Shown: in pieces, positions 1-8,049 of the stretch
Layout: each line of letters starts with the position of its first letter
Position numbering within the stretch: the stretch's first letter is position 1
DNA from: Fen-1258 sp041658245
Lineage (GTDB): Bacteria; Bacteroidota; Ignavibacteria; Ignavibacteriales; Melioribacteraceae
DNA: 64,000 nucleotides
Direction: 5' to 3'
Assembly: GCA_041658245.1 (NCBI GenBank)
Contig: JBBAAM010000001.1
Coordinates: forward strand, 124,001 to 188,000
The notes under the pieces: generated by a model
What the model saw: only the letters and a program-made list of their open reading frames with translations
What the model was told of the DNA's origin: nothing
Database searches by the model: none
Made by a program: the position numbers and the translations under genes

Positions 1-174
1 AACTTTTATTTCAAAACCGTCAAATTCAAATGTTCGAATTTTAGCAGCAGAAAGATTTTGATAATTCTCATTTAGTAAAGGCCACGATTGTTTTTGATCT
101 TCGAGCAGTTTTTTAGATTGTTCTGCCCACCAATCAGCGCCGGAATTTCTTTCTGGTTTGTCGTTTATAATCAT
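1..174 (-). CDS. DUF4922-type protein, N-terminal part only
   Basis: Partial gene entering from the left edge. The start codon is the ATG at 174 and the reading frame is still open at base 1, giving 58 residues. The visible N-terminus (WWAEQSKKLLEDQ, then a FEFDGFEIKV stretch) resembles the beginning of DUF4922 proteins of Bacteroidota, which are usually several hundred residues long and often lie beside a glycosyltransferase gene. Family assignment is from memory of the motif and covers only the start of the domain. There is no clear Shine-Dalgarno sequence. The glycosyltransferase fragment immediately upstream on the same strand fits the usual neighbourhood. Confidence 0.5.
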   Translation of the reverse strand, partial: MIINDKPERNSGADWWAEQSKKLLEDQKQSWPLLNENYQNLSAAKIRTFEFDGFEIKV

Positions 175-228
175 TTTGTTGTATTCATTTTTTGTCGTGT
201 TAATATTTCGAATGTACGAAGACGATCT

Positions 229-453
229 TTATAAAGATTGTTCAGATTCAGTGCGTTTTGCTATAACTCTTATCGAATTAGTACTCTTGAGATGATCAAT
301 AGATAGTTCTAAAACTTTATCACTATTAAATCCTAAATTGAGCTCCGAAAGGATAAATATCTTTTCTATGTGCGGAGAAGCGGAAAGCTCCTGCACAATA
401 TCACTTGTAATTGAATTATTCAAATAAGGGATAAAGGCGCAAATTTTTGTCAT
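229..453 (-). pseudogene. Glycosyltransferase N-terminal remnant
   Basis: A 74-codon frame that starts at ATG 453 and stops at TAA 229. The opening (MTKICAFIPYLNN, then a strand-helix-strand pattern ending IEKIFILS) looks like the first Rossmann strand of a family-2 glycosyltransferase of the kind found next to DUF4922 genes, which are several hundred residues long. The frame stops before any DxD motif, and only about 55 bp separate it from the next gene, so the catalytic part is missing. It is most simply a deletion remnant. It could instead be an unrelated small protein. Confidence 0.35.
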
Positions 454-852
454 TAGAATCTTAGTTTGCTAAGAGCAAATTATGAAAAATGGTAATGACT
501 GTAAATTGGAAGTTACAAGATTACTTTTTTTGTAAATCTATTGAATGATAAATTATCATCAAATTTACTGGTTGCTTTTGTCTATTAACTGTACCTTTAG
601 AAAGATCGCAAACCTCCGCTAAAGAGAAAACAGTCAGCTTAAGATTTAATAACTTCTTTTAGACCTGGTAACCGGACTCAAATTGATTAAATAGTATAAT
701 AAAAATCTTCGATATCAAAAATAGCTTAAAAATGAGGTTTTTCATCTGATTTATTTTTTGAATTGTGATTTCAGTCCTATCCCAAGATTGGCTGATATTT
801 CCTAAATGATTAAATTTAGGTTGTAAGTTTTCAATAACTAATAGATTATCAA
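454..852. other. Intergenic stretch without a convincing gene
   Basis: About 400 AT-rich bases. A minus-strand frame of 71 codons (874 to 659) begins with ATG but has no recognisable domain, no clear ribosome binding site and an Ile/Phe/Lys/Asn-rich composition expected by chance. I see no strong hairpin or RNA gene here. Confidence 0.4.
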
Positions 853-1194
853 TTGAAGTATAGAGATCTGACATATTTTGTGGTTTGGTTAATGCTCGTC
901 TCGACTTTCACTTTACACGCCAAAACCAATATTGCTAAAGGGGAGTTGACCGTAAAAGAGAGTCAGTCTGTTTTGGCCCTAGGTCTGAGTCATAATATTG
1001 ATGGCTTTTATATCAATACTTCAGACCTTAACGACCAATCTGGAAAATCTTTGTTTTATGATAAATTTGTATTTTCAGCGGACTTAACTCAACATCAAAA
1101 TCCAGCTAAGGAATTTCTCCTTCAGCAAAATCTTTTTACTAGAGAAAATCTAAGAAGAACCAGTCTTAGGTTTCTCACGTATCTGAAAAATTAA
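853..1194 (+). CDS. Hypothetical small exported protein
   Basis: Open frame of 113 codons from a TTG at 853. An ATG at 890 is an alternative start, giving 101 residues that begin MLVSTFTLHA. Either version has a hydrophobic N-terminus ending in THA/HAK that could be a signal peptide. I do not recognise the rest. It contains no cysteine and ends with a basic segment. The gene lies 76 bp before the RlpA-like gene on the same strand and may be its transcriptional partner or a decayed gene. Low confidence that it is expressed. Confidence 0.3.
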   Translation: MKYRDLTYFVVWLMLVSTFTLHAKTNIAKGELTVKESQSVLALGLSHNIDGFYINTSDLNDQSGKSLFYDKFVFSADLTQHQNPAKEFLLQQNLFTRENLRRTSLRFLTYLKN

Positions 1195-1270
1195 CTCCAC
1201 CCGTCTTTCCACCTAAAGTTTTCCATTACTCCAACTTAAAAGGTATGTTTAACAAAAAAAGAGGTAAAAT

Positions 1271-1750
1271 TTGCGTACGTTAAAAATAGTTTTCATCATC
1301 AGTCTGGTTGCAGTAAGTGTCGGGTTCAATCTTAGCGATACTTCTGCAGGCGAGATAAATGGTGTGGCTAAAATAACTGTAAGCAAAGATGCAGAACCCA
1401 ACATGACATCTGTTAACTTTAACGATTTGGGTGTAATGACCGCATCTTGGTACGGTCCGCGCTTTCACGGTAAGTTAACGGCAAACGGCGAACAGTACAA
1501 TCAAATGGCGCTTACAGCGGCACATAAGTCATTACCATTTGGTACTGTCCTTCAAGTAACAAATCTGAAAAATGGTAAGTCAGTTATTGTAAGAATAAAT
1601 GATAGGGGTCCATTCATTGAAGGACGTGATTTAGATTTATCTAAAGGAACAGCACTTAATCTCGGTATGATTAGCCGGGGCGTTATCAAAGTGAAGGTTT
1701 CTGAAGTACTATTAAATTCTGATACTAACCCGATTAATACACTTAATTGA
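1271..1750 (+). CDS. RlpA-like double-psi beta-barrel protein
   Basis: 159 residues. An N-terminal hydrophobic signal peptide (about residues 1-27) is followed by one RlpA/DPBB domain (about 57-147). The hallmark motifs are present in order: ASWYGPRFHGKLTANGE, then AHKSLPFGT, then VRINDRGPF with the conserved Asp. RlpA proteins are septal-ring lytic transglycosylases or peptidoglycan-binding proteins acting in the periplasm on denuded glycan. There is no SPOR domain, so this is the short form. The start is TTG at 1271, chosen because GAGG at 1261-1264 is well spaced. A strong terminator follows. Whether this copy is catalytic cannot be read from sequence. Confidence 0.88.
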   Translation: MRTLKIVFIISLVAVSVGFNLSDTSAGEINGVAKITVSKDAEPNMTSVNFNDLGVMTASWYGPRFHGKLTANGEQYNQMALTAAHKSLPFGTVLQVTNLKNGKSVIVRINDRGPFIEGRDLDLSKGTALNLGMISRGVIKVKVSEVLLNSDTNPINTLN

Positions 1751-1785
1751 TAAATAAAAAGCCATCACAACTCTCAACTAAAATA

Positions 1786-1814
1786 TTAAAGCCCCGCACT
1801 CTGGGGCTTTTTTC
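1786..1814 (+). terminator. Rho-independent terminator after the RlpA gene
   Basis: Perfect 8-bp stem AAAGCCCC / GGGGCTTT (1788-1795 and 1803-1810) with a 7-base loop, followed by Ts. Confidence 0.9.
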
Positions 1815-1998
1815 ATAATTATTTTCTCACATGTTTGAATAATTCTTGACCTTCTGATATAAAAATTTCATATTATCTCTTGGAAAGTTTAACTTGCTTT
1901 GTTTTGATAACGCAATCCGGATTTTCCATTATGAGTCTCGAAAAGACAAGAATTTAAAAACAATAAAAACTCTTTTCTCATTTAATAAGGAGTACATT

Positions 1999-2658
1999 AT
2001 GAAAAAATTATTTTTTACTGTACTAATTCTCTTAATTTCCTTCCAAGTATCCAATGCACAATTCCATTTAGCTTTAGGCCCAGTGACCGGATTGAATTTT
2101 AATATTGCAACCGGTCCCGATGTTAAAGATGCTACAAATGGACTAGGATTTGTGTTTGGTGGAACAGTGGATATGGATTTTTCTCCCACCGTTGGTTTGA
2201 TGACAAATGTTCAATTTTATGATAACCGAAGTGGTTCTTCCTCAACAAGTGGTACTACTGGTAATGGTACTGCCTATACTATAAAGAATAGTGGTAGTAT
2301 AGCTTATTTCGAAATTGAACCGCTCTTTAAATTATCGTTACTGAAGAGCATGTTTTACTTTTTTGTTGGACCTTCATTCGGCATTAACATGGAAAGTTCA
2401 TATGAGGTCACAGTGACTTCCGCCAATGATAATGTAACTTTCCAGGATGGTTCAAAAAAACAAACCGGTTCAATCAAAAACATGAACGCACGATTTGAGT
2501 TAAAGATTGGAAGCGGTTTGAACATACCTATTTCAGAAAATATATGGATAACTCCAGCGGTATCGTTTGGCTACGGATTAACAAAAGTTCAATCCGATGT
2601 TGATTCAAGGATTATGACCATTCAAGCTCTATGCGGCGTAAAATTCAGATTACAGTAA
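1999..2658 (+). CDS. Outer-membrane beta-barrel protein
   Basis: 219 residues from ATG 1999, preceded by AAGGAG at 1987-1992. The frame is open further upstream, but this start gives a clean signal peptide (MKKLFFTVLILLISF...SNAQ). The mature part alternates glycine/aromatic strands (GPVTGLNF, GLGFVFGG, FYFFVGPSFGI, ITPAVSFGYGL) and ends in a short strand with terminal FRLQ, as expected for small PorT/OMP_b-brl barrels of Bacteroidota. It probably sits in the outer membrane. Substrate or role is unknown. It is a single-gene unit bounded by terminators on both sides. Confidence 0.72.
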   Translation: MKKLFFTVLILLISFQVSNAQFHLALGPVTGLNFNIATGPDVKDATNGLGFVFGGTVDMDFSPTVGLMTNVQFYDNRSGSSSTSGTTGNGTAYTIKNSGSIAYFEIEPLFKLSLLKSMFYFFVGPSFGINMESSYEVTVTSANDNVTFQDGSKKQTGSIKNMNARFELKIGSGLNIPISENIWITPAVSFGYGLTKVQSDVDSRIMTIQALCGVKFRLQ

Positions 2659-2674
2659 TTAGATGTGGCTAATC

Positions 2675-2707
2675 AAAAAAGGGATCTATTTGGATCCCTT
2701 TTTGATT
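2675..2707. terminator. Bidirectional terminator
   Basis: Stem AAAAGGGATC / GATCCCTTTT with a short loop, flanked by A and T runs. It can serve the barrel gene on the plus strand and the sensor kinase gene on the minus strand. Confidence 0.9.
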
Positions 2708-2727
2708 TTAAATGGATAACACTCACT

Positions 2728-4152
2728 CTAGACCTTCGGGATGAGTATATTCACAGTTGTTTCCGAATCGCTGTTTGATTCAGCGTTAACGGTTCCATTG
2801 TGCAAGGTTACAATAGATTTAACAACAGACAAACCCAACCCAACACCACCTGTTCTTCTAGTTCTTGAAACATCCACACGATAAAATCTATTGAAGATTT
2901 TATCAAGTGATTCATCCGGAATTCCCGGGCCAGTATTTATAATGCTAATCTTAATTGAGTTATTAATTTCTTCAGCACTCACTAAAACAGTTGTATTCTC
3001 ATCGCCGAATTTTAATGCATTATCAATAATATTTGATAACGCCTGTTTTATTAAATCTTGATCAAATTTAACACAAATTTTAGGCATTGAATCAAGAACA
3101 AGATCCATGTTTTTTTCACGTCCCAGGAACCCCATACTTTGAATTATAGAATTTAAAAACCAACTTAATTCAACTTCCCGCTTGTCTATAGTTATAAGTG
3201 CGTTATCGCTCTTAGAAATAAAGAAGAGGTTATCAATAATTTTTATTAAACGGATGGTCTCTTCGTAATTACTTTTTAATACTTCAATGTAATGCACGGG
3301 AGTCTTTTCTGACTTCAGCGCAATCTCAATCTCACCCCGCAGTATAGTAAGCGGAGTCTTTAATTCATGTGCAGCTGAAATTGAAAACTGGTTCATAAAA
3401 TCTAATGAAGTTTTTATTCTCTGAATCATTTCATTCATTTTGTTTACCAATCTACCGTATTCATCGAAATATCCTCCACCGGGAATTTTCTCGGATAAGT
3501 TCTGTGCCGTTATTTCTTCCGTTTTTTTAATTATAGCGTCTATGCGCGATAACGATTTTGTTGAAATAAGCGCACCGCCGATAATTGAAATAATTAAAAA
3601 TATTGGCGCCATCATAATGTATATATCTATGAGACTATTAAGAGTTTGTGCAATATGTTCTATCGGATATGCCACAATTACAATAAATCGCTTTCCTTTT
3701 AATTGACAGACTCTAATTACATCATTGGATAATAATTCGTTTTTATAATCGAAGATTAACTCCGAGCTCTTTTTTTCAGGAAAAGCCAAATGATTTTGCC
3801 CCAGATTTGCAGACTTATAAATTAATTTTTGTGAAGTAGAAATTTCAATAAAGGTATTTCTTCTATTGAATACGACCGCATCATAAATAATATCCCAGAT
3901 TAATTCATCTTCGCTTTTATAAACAGGGCTTGGTTCGAACGTATCAAGATCCAAATGCTTTTCTTCTACAACGCGTAGAATTGCGTTAGCCTGTGTTTTT
4001 AAATTTAGATCTAAGTTAACGTGAGAAATGTGGTAAAGATAAATGTAGATACTTACACCAAGTAATACTTCAAGAAACAGAAAAAGCGAAGAATACCAAA
4101 TCGTAATCTTGAAGCGTGTTGAAGTAAAAAACAATTTGATATTTTTGAACAT
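2728..4152 (-). CDS. Sensor histidine kinase (HAMP, HisKA, HATPase)
   Basis: 474 residues. There are two membrane segments (about 13-40 and 175-198) with a ~135-residue periplasmic sensor region between them, then a HAMP linker (196-250), a HisKA domain with phospho-acceptor His262 in SAAHELKTPL, and an ATPase domain with N box (NIIDNALKF), G1 (NTGPGIP), F (FNRFYRVD) and G2 (GVGLGLS) boxes. The architecture matches the CusS/QseC-like group. It lies 5 bp after the response regulator gene, so the two form an operon. The signal is unknown; an envelope or metal stimulus would be typical of the group. Confidence 0.92.
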   Translation of the reverse strand: MFKNIKLFFTSTRFKITIWYSSLFLFLEVLLGVSIYIYLYHISHVNLDLNLKTQANAILRVVEEKHLDLDTFEPSPVYKSEDELIWDIIYDAVVFNRRNTFIEISTSQKLIYKSANLGQNHLAFPEKKSSELIFDYKNELLSNDVIRVCQLKGKRFIVIVAYPIEHIAQTLNSLIDIYIMMAPIFLIISIIGGALISTKSLSRIDAIIKKTEEITAQNLSEKIPGGGYFDEYGRLVNKMNEMIQRIKTSLDFMNQFSISAAHELKTPLTILRGEIEIALKSEKTPVHYIEVLKSNYEETIRLIKIIDNLFFISKSDNALITIDKREVELSWFLNSIIQSMGFLGREKNMDLVLDSMPKICVKFDQDLIKQALSNIIDNALKFGDENTTVLVSAEEINNSIKISIINTGPGIPDESLDKIFNRFYRVDVSRTRRTGGVGLGLSVVKSIVTLHNGTVNAESNSDSETTVNILIPKV

Positions 4153-4157
4153 AAAAT

Positions 4158-4826
4158 TTATTCTTTTATTATATAACCAACGCCGCGAACCGTATGAATT
4201 AATTGTTTCTTATTAGGCAAATCAATCTTTGAGCGGAGTTTGTTAATATAAACGTCAATTACATTTGTGCCGCTGTCAAAATGAAAATCATAAACATGTT
4301 CAATCAATTTTGTTCTGGAAACAATTTTATTTTTATTTCTTAAAAGATATTCCAGAATTGAATATTCTCTCGGGGTTAAAATTATTTCTTCGTTGGTCCT
4401 TGTAATTTTATGCGCAACAAGATCCATTTTAAGATCGTCAACCGTTAAGGTATTATCTTTTTGAGTTTCTTTTCTTCTTAATAGAGCGCGAACACGTGCT
4501 GTTAATTCCTCAAAGGAAAAAGGCTTAGTTAGGTAATCATCCGCACCGCTGTCTAATCCCTCTACTTTATCTTTAGTGCTGTCTTTGATAGTAAGAAGTA
4601 AAACCGGTGTGATAATTTTGTTTTTTCGAAGTTCTTTTACAAATTGAATCCCGTTCATTACAGGCATCATTACATCGGAAATAATTAGATCGTATTCATT
4701 ATTAAGAGTCATTTCAAATCCGTCTTTGCCGTTTCCAGCAAGATCAACTTGATAAAGTTCTTCTTCTAATCCTTTCTTAATAAATGAAGCGACTTTCTTT
4801 TCGTCTTCAACAACTAATATTCTCAT
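4158..4826 (-). CDS. OmpR-family response regulator
   Basis: 222 residues. The receiver domain has the acidic pocket (VVEDE), phospho-acceptor Asp51 in IISDVMMP, and Lys101 in the YLTKPF loop. The C-terminal winged helix (about 125-222) carries the usual ILTPREYSILEYLL and HTVRGVGYII segments. It regulates transcription with the adjacent kinase. The start at 4826 has no strong ribosome binding site, and a terminator hairpin (4842-4874) lies only 15 bp upstream of the ATG. The transcript must therefore either read through from the preceding gene or start almost at the start codon. Confidence 0.93.
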   Translation of the reverse strand: MRILVVEDEKKVASFIKKGLEEELYQVDLAGNGKDGFEMTLNNEYDLIISDVMMPVMNGIQFVKELRKNKIITPVLLLTIKDSTKDKVEGLDSGADDYLTKPFSFEELTARVRALLRRKETQKDNTLTVDDLKMDLVAHKITRTNEEIILTPREYSILEYLLRNKNKIVSRTKLIEHVYDFHFDSGTNVIDVYINKLRSKIDLPNKKQLIHTVRGVGYIIKE

Positions 4827-4841
4827 AGTAATAAAATAAAC

Positions 4842-4874
4842 AAAAAGGGAGAGCTAAAAAAACTCTCCCTTTTC
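4842..4874. terminator. Terminator between the Lys/Ala-rich gene and the two-component operon
   Basis: 11-bp stem AAAAGGGAGAG / CTCTCCCTTTT with a 9-base A-rich loop. Read on the minus strand it is a typical intrinsic terminator for the 86-residue gene. It sits directly before the response-regulator start, so it may also act as an attenuator. Confidence 0.85.
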
Positions 4875-4916
4875 TGTTTAATACAATTAATGAAGCGTGA
4901 GGTAAAACCTCTTCAA

Positions 4917-5177
4917 TTATTTCTTAACTTCTTTTTTGAGTTCAGCTTTTTTCTCAGCTTTTGAAGCTGCAGCTTTCTTTTCTGCTTTTGGAGCTGCTTT
5001 CTTCATAGATTTTTTTTCAGCTTTTGGTGCAGCAGCTTTTGGCTCGGCTTTCATTTCAACTGGTTTAACTGTTTCTGTTTTTGCTTTTGGTGCTACAGCT
5101 TTCTTTTGTGGTTGAGCTTGAGCATAAATGCTTGCTGAGAAAGCAACTAGTACTAATAATGCTACTAACTTCTTCAT
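4917..5177 (-). CDS. Small exported Lys/Ala-rich repetitive protein
   Basis: 86 residues: a signal peptide (MKKLVALLVLVAFSASIYAQA) followed by a wholly low-complexity tail of Lys, Ala, Pro and Glu with imperfect repeats of the PKAEKKxxxKK type. A strong GGAG ribosome binding site precedes ATG 5177. The tail resembles histone-H1-like basic repeats, but the signal peptide points to the periplasm or surface, where a polycation could bind peptidoglycan, lipopolysaccharide or nucleic acid. No function is known to me. Its position just upstream of the two-component system suggests regulatory linkage. Confidence 0.75.
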   Translation of the reverse strand: MKKLVALLVLVAFSASIYAQAQPQKKAVAPKAKTETVKPVEMKAEPKAAAPKAEKKSMKKAAPKAEKKAAASKAEKKAELKKEVKK

Positions 5178-5271
5178 TTGAAACTCCTTGTAATTATGTG
5201 ATTGTTGTTTATTATTGTTTAATTTGTACGCTAAAAGTTAGAGTTCTTGAATTAAGATAGAGTTAAAGAAA

Positions 5272-5289
5272 AATTAAAATATTTTAATT
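5272..5289. promoter_or_regulatory. 18-bp perfect AT palindrome upstream of the Rrf2 gene
   Basis: A self-complementary 18-mer (AATTAAAAT followed by its reverse complement) in the divergent region between the Lys/Ala-rich gene and the Rrf2 gene. It is a candidate operator or promoter element. AT-only palindromes also arise by chance in this genome. Confidence 0.3.
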
Positions 5290-5334
5290 ATTACTGTAAA
5301 AACCGAATAATCGAAGAATTTTTACCAATGTGGA

Positions 5335-5360
5335 CTTATTAGATTAATTTTCTTAATAAG
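5335..5360. promoter_or_regulatory. Inverted repeat just before the Rrf2 start
   Basis: Arms CTTATTA (5335-5341) and TAATAAG (5354-5360) separated by 12 bp, ending 18 bp before the ATG at 5379. The position suits autoregulation by the Rrf2 protein. Binding is inferred only. Confidence 0.3.
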
Positions 5361-5378
5361 ATTTACAAAAGGGAAATT

Positions 5379-5807
5379 ATGACAGTATTTTTTTCAAAAG
5401 CTTGTGAGTTAGGTATTCAAGCAGTTTTGTTTTTATCTACCAAAGAAAAGAAAATCTATAACGCAGAACAAGTATCCAAAGAATTGAAAGTGTCCAAGGA
5501 GTTTGTATCGAAGGTTCTGCAGATTTTAACAAGCAGCGGAATTGTTTGTTCTAAAAAAGGAAAGAACGGCGGATTTTATCTCGGTAAAAATCCGGACAGT
5601 ATTAAACTAATTGATATCGTTGAAGCAATAGATGGATTGGATGTTTTTAAATCATGCGTTTTAGGATTTCCAGGCTGTTCAATGGAAACACCCTGCCCGG
5701 TACATAATCAGTGGGGAAAGCTGCGTGATGAAACATTCAAAATGTTAAGTGAAGAAACTTTGGAAAATTTGAAAGAAAAAACTGCAAATAAAATTGCATC
5801 CTTATAA
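5379..5807 (+). CDS. Rrf2-family transcriptional regulator
   Basis: 142 residues. The N-terminal winged helix (KACELGIQAVLFLS, then a recognition region KEFVSKVLQILTSSGIV and the GKNGGF wing) is the Rrf2 signature. Three cysteines follow at about residues 96-112, in a C-x6-C-x5-C arrangement that could hold an Fe-S cluster as in NsrR/IscR. It probably senses NO, redox or Fe-S status. The gene is 22 bp upstream of the PH-domain gene. A second Rrf2 gene heads the nos operon at 14.4 kb. Confidence 0.88.
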   Translation: MTVFFSKACELGIQAVLFLSTKEKKIYNAEQVSKELKVSKEFVSKVLQILTSSGIVCSKKGKNGGFYLGKNPDSIKLIDIVEAIDGLDVFKSCVLGFPGCSMETPCPVHNQWGKLRDETFKMLSEETLENLKEKTANKIASL

Positions 5808-5829
5808 TCTTTTTCAAAAGGAGGAATAA

Positions 5830-6429
5830 ATGAGAACGCCGCTAAGAAAAGATGAACAAATACTTTTCGAGACTCACAAACATTGGTATGTGCTATTACT
5901 TCCTTTGATAATTACACTTATTCTCATTGCATTGTCCGTTTACATCTATACAAAATTGGAGATGATACAATGGTGGCATTTTATAGTGCCCGTCTTCGCA
6001 TTCTTCTACTTTATTTACAAATATTATTCCTGGAAATTTGATCTATGGGTTGTTACAAATTATCGTGTCATTGATGAATTTGGCGTCATGTCTATTAACT
6101 CAAAAGAAAGTCCGATTGATAAAATAAATAATGTTTCATATCAGCAATCTCTTTTAGGAAGAATAATGGGATTCGGAGATGTACAGATTCAGACCGCCGC
6201 AGAGATGGGTGAAACAAGCTACGCAAATATTTCTCGTCCGCAGCAGTTGAAAGAAGCTCTTTCGAATGCACAAGAATTATATAAAGAGTACCAGATGAAC
6301 AAACAGGCGTTTAAGCTTGCTGATGCTGTTGACGGTGAAATCGGCGAAGAGATGAAAGAGTGTCCTTACTGCGCAGAAAAAATAAAAGCCAAAGCAAAAG
6401 TGTGCCGGTATTGTAAAAAGGAATTATAA
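5830..6429 (+). CDS. Membrane protein with bacterial PH domain and C-terminal zinc ribbon
   Basis: 199 residues. Two transmembrane helices (about 20-42 and 50-66) precede a bPH2-type domain (about 70-155: VTNYRVIDEFGV, then RIMGFGDVQIQTA). The protein ends in a CPYC-x10-CRYC zinc ribbon. The order TM-PH-ribbon is a known arrangement of the YdbS/YvdB-like family, whose function is poorly defined. AAGGAGG at 5818-5824 gives a strong start. It is cotranscribed with the Rrf2 gene and its tail overlaps the convergent methyltransferase gene by 6 bp. Confidence 0.8.
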   Translation: MRTPLRKDEQILFETHKHWYVLLLPLIITLILIALSVYIYTKLEMIQWWHFIVPVFAFFYFIYKYYSWKFDLWVVTNYRVIDEFGVMSINSKESPIDKINNVSYQQSLLGRIMGFGDVQIQTAAEMGETSYANISRPQQLKEALSNAQELYKEYQMNKQAFKLADAVDGEIGEEMKECPYCAEKIKAKAKVCRYCKKEL

Positions 6430-7185
6430 TTTCCTTACTGCTTCAACAAACAGATCTTTCGAATTGCTTGCGTTAAACCTTTCGCCGGAAAAGTTCTTTG
6501 TGAATTTTACTTTAGTAAATCCGGCCACATTGAGATAATCGCCAATTTCATCTTTAGTATGCGGGTAATGTTTTGTTGTCACTAATTTAAATTCTTTCGG
6601 AGAGTTTTGTGGAAAGGAAAGAATGTTGAAGTCAAGATCATCCTTCCGGAAATCATAAAAGCGAATAATAATTTTTCCATCTCGATTTGCGATGTTGTTA
6701 ATTCTTTTATTCTGCTTTTTGATCAGTTTATAATTTAAAATATGGAGAAATATTTTTCCGCCAGGTTGTAGCAATTTGTAAATTCTTCTTATGGCACTAT
6801 TCAACTCTTTTTGATTGAGATGTGCAATTGTATTTCCAACCGAAACCACATTGTTAAATTTTGAATCGAACTTTGGAGAAAGTGAAGCGAAGGAACCGAT
6901 ATGTGATTCAATTGTAACTTGATATTTATCAGTGTTACGTTTTAACTCTTCAATCATGTTCGGCGAAATATCAAAAGCAGTAACTTTGTGCCCATTCATA
7001 GCCAAAGCAATTGAATCAAGTCCAATTCCGCAGCCAATATCTGCTACGGTACCGGTTAAAGGGAATAATTCTTTATAAGCATTAAATCTGAGATCAAGAT
7101 TTTTCTCGAAGTCAATCATTTTATCGTAAACGTCTGAAATGGAATCATAAAACTTAGTTGCAGAAATAATTTTGTTCTTATGCAA
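6424..7185 (-). CDS. Class I SAM-dependent methyltransferase
   Basis: 253 residues with a Rossmann methyltransferase core: motif I VADIGCGIGLDS (about residues 46-57), an acidic end of strand 2 (VTAFDIS), and a motif IV-like VVSVGNTIAH. The substrate cannot be told. It is the last gene of the long minus-strand run that starts with the nos genes and overlaps the ferredoxin gene by 8 bp, so it is probably cotranscribed with it. A maturation role in N2O respiration is possible, but a chance passenger is equally likely. Confidence 0.82.
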   Translation of the reverse strand: MHKNKIISATKFYDSISDVYDKMIDFEKNLDLRFNAYKELFPLTGTVADIGCGIGLDSIALAMNGHKVTAFDISPNMIEELKRNTDKYQVTIESHIGSFASLSPKFDSKFNNVVSVGNTIAHLNQKELNSAIRRIYKLLQPGGKIFLHILNYKLIKKQNKRINNIANRDGKIIIRFYDFRKDDLDFNILSFPQNSPKEFKLVTTKHYPHTKDEIGDYLNVAGFTKVKFTKNFSGERFNASNSKDLFVEAVRKL

Positions 7186-8020
7186 TTTGTTCCTCTTTTA
7201 ATATTTCACCATTAATTCCCAGAACAATATTATTTATTGGAATTTTTACTTCTGTGGAATTAACAGCATCAAAAGCAAGTTGAACCAAGCCGCTGCAGCA
7301 TGGAACTTGCATAATCAAAACAGTAATTGATTTTAGATTTGATTCTCTAATCATTGTGATAAGTTTATCAAGATAGACTTGTTTGTTGGAATCAAGCTTT
7401 GGGCATGCTATTGCAAGCGATTTCCCTTTTAAAAAATCTTTATGAAAATCCGGATATGCAAAACCGCAGCAATCGGCAACAAGAAGCAGATCGGAATTTT
7501 TAAAATATTGTGCATGAGGAGAAACAAGATGAAGCTGTATTGGCCATTGACGCAGATGTGAAATACGACTTCCTTCTTCGTTATCATCAACATTAGTTTG
7601 TTCAAAAGCAATTTCACGAGAGCCTGGACATCCGCATTGTGTTTTTTTCTCTTCAACGTCATCTACAGTAATAGGATTTTTAATTCCGTTATCGCGTAAA
7701 TATTCTAATGCTTCTCGCAGGTATTCGAACTCTTCATGATCGCGTAAATGTTTTAAGTGTGCTATGATAACGTTTGTTCCGCCTTTAACAATATAATCCA
7801 TTACTTTCTTTTCATCGTATGGTTCGGCTTCGCGCTCAACAATTGTTAAAGCGCCGGTCGGGCAGTGACCTAAACAAGCACCGAGTCCGTCACAAAAAAG
7901 ATCGCTGATCAAACGTGCTTTACCGTCAATAATTTGTAATGCGCCTTCGTGGCACTCGGGAACGCATTCTCCGCATCCATCGCATTTTTCTTCTTCTATC
8001 TTTATTATTTTTCTTAGCAT
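7178..8020 (-). CDS. Ferredoxin-type 4Fe-4S protein at the end of the nos operon
   Basis: 280 residues. Two 4Fe-4S motifs sit at the N-terminus: CDGCGECVPEC (about 13-23) and CDGLGACLGHC (about 43-53). After a helical middle the C-terminal half contains further cysteines (CGCPGS, DCCGFAY, CPKLD, CCSG), which may hold another cluster. This ferredoxin/ATP-binding-like family is seen in anaerobes and near nosZ. It lies 29 bp after NosY on the same strand and could pass electrons to NosZ or to a maturation step. That link is inferred from position. Confidence 0.8.
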   Translation of the reverse strand: MLRKIIKIEEEKCDGCGECVPECHEGALQIIDGKARLISDLFCDGLGACLGHCPTGALTIVEREAEPYDEKKVMDYIVKGGTNVIIAHLKHLRDHEEFEYLREALEYLRDNGIKNPITVDDVEEKKTQCGCPGSREIAFEQTNVDDNEEGSRISHLRQWPIQLHLVSPHAQYFKNSDLLLVADCCGFAYPDFHKDFLKGKSLAIACPKLDSNKQVYLDKLITMIRESNLKSITVLIMQVPCCSGLVQLAFDAVNSTEVKIPINNIVLGINGEILKEEQIA

Positions 8021-8049
8021 AAGTTCTCTCTTTTAGAATCAATTATTTA

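Noticed and set aside
659..874. 71-codon minus-strand frame in the early intergenic region
   Set aside because: No domain, no ribosome binding site, biased composition and overlap with the start of another frame; expected by chance in AT-rich DNA.
4917..5177. Lys/Ala-rich protein as a histone-like DNA-binding protein
   Set aside because: The repeats look histone-like, but the clear signal peptide argues for export.
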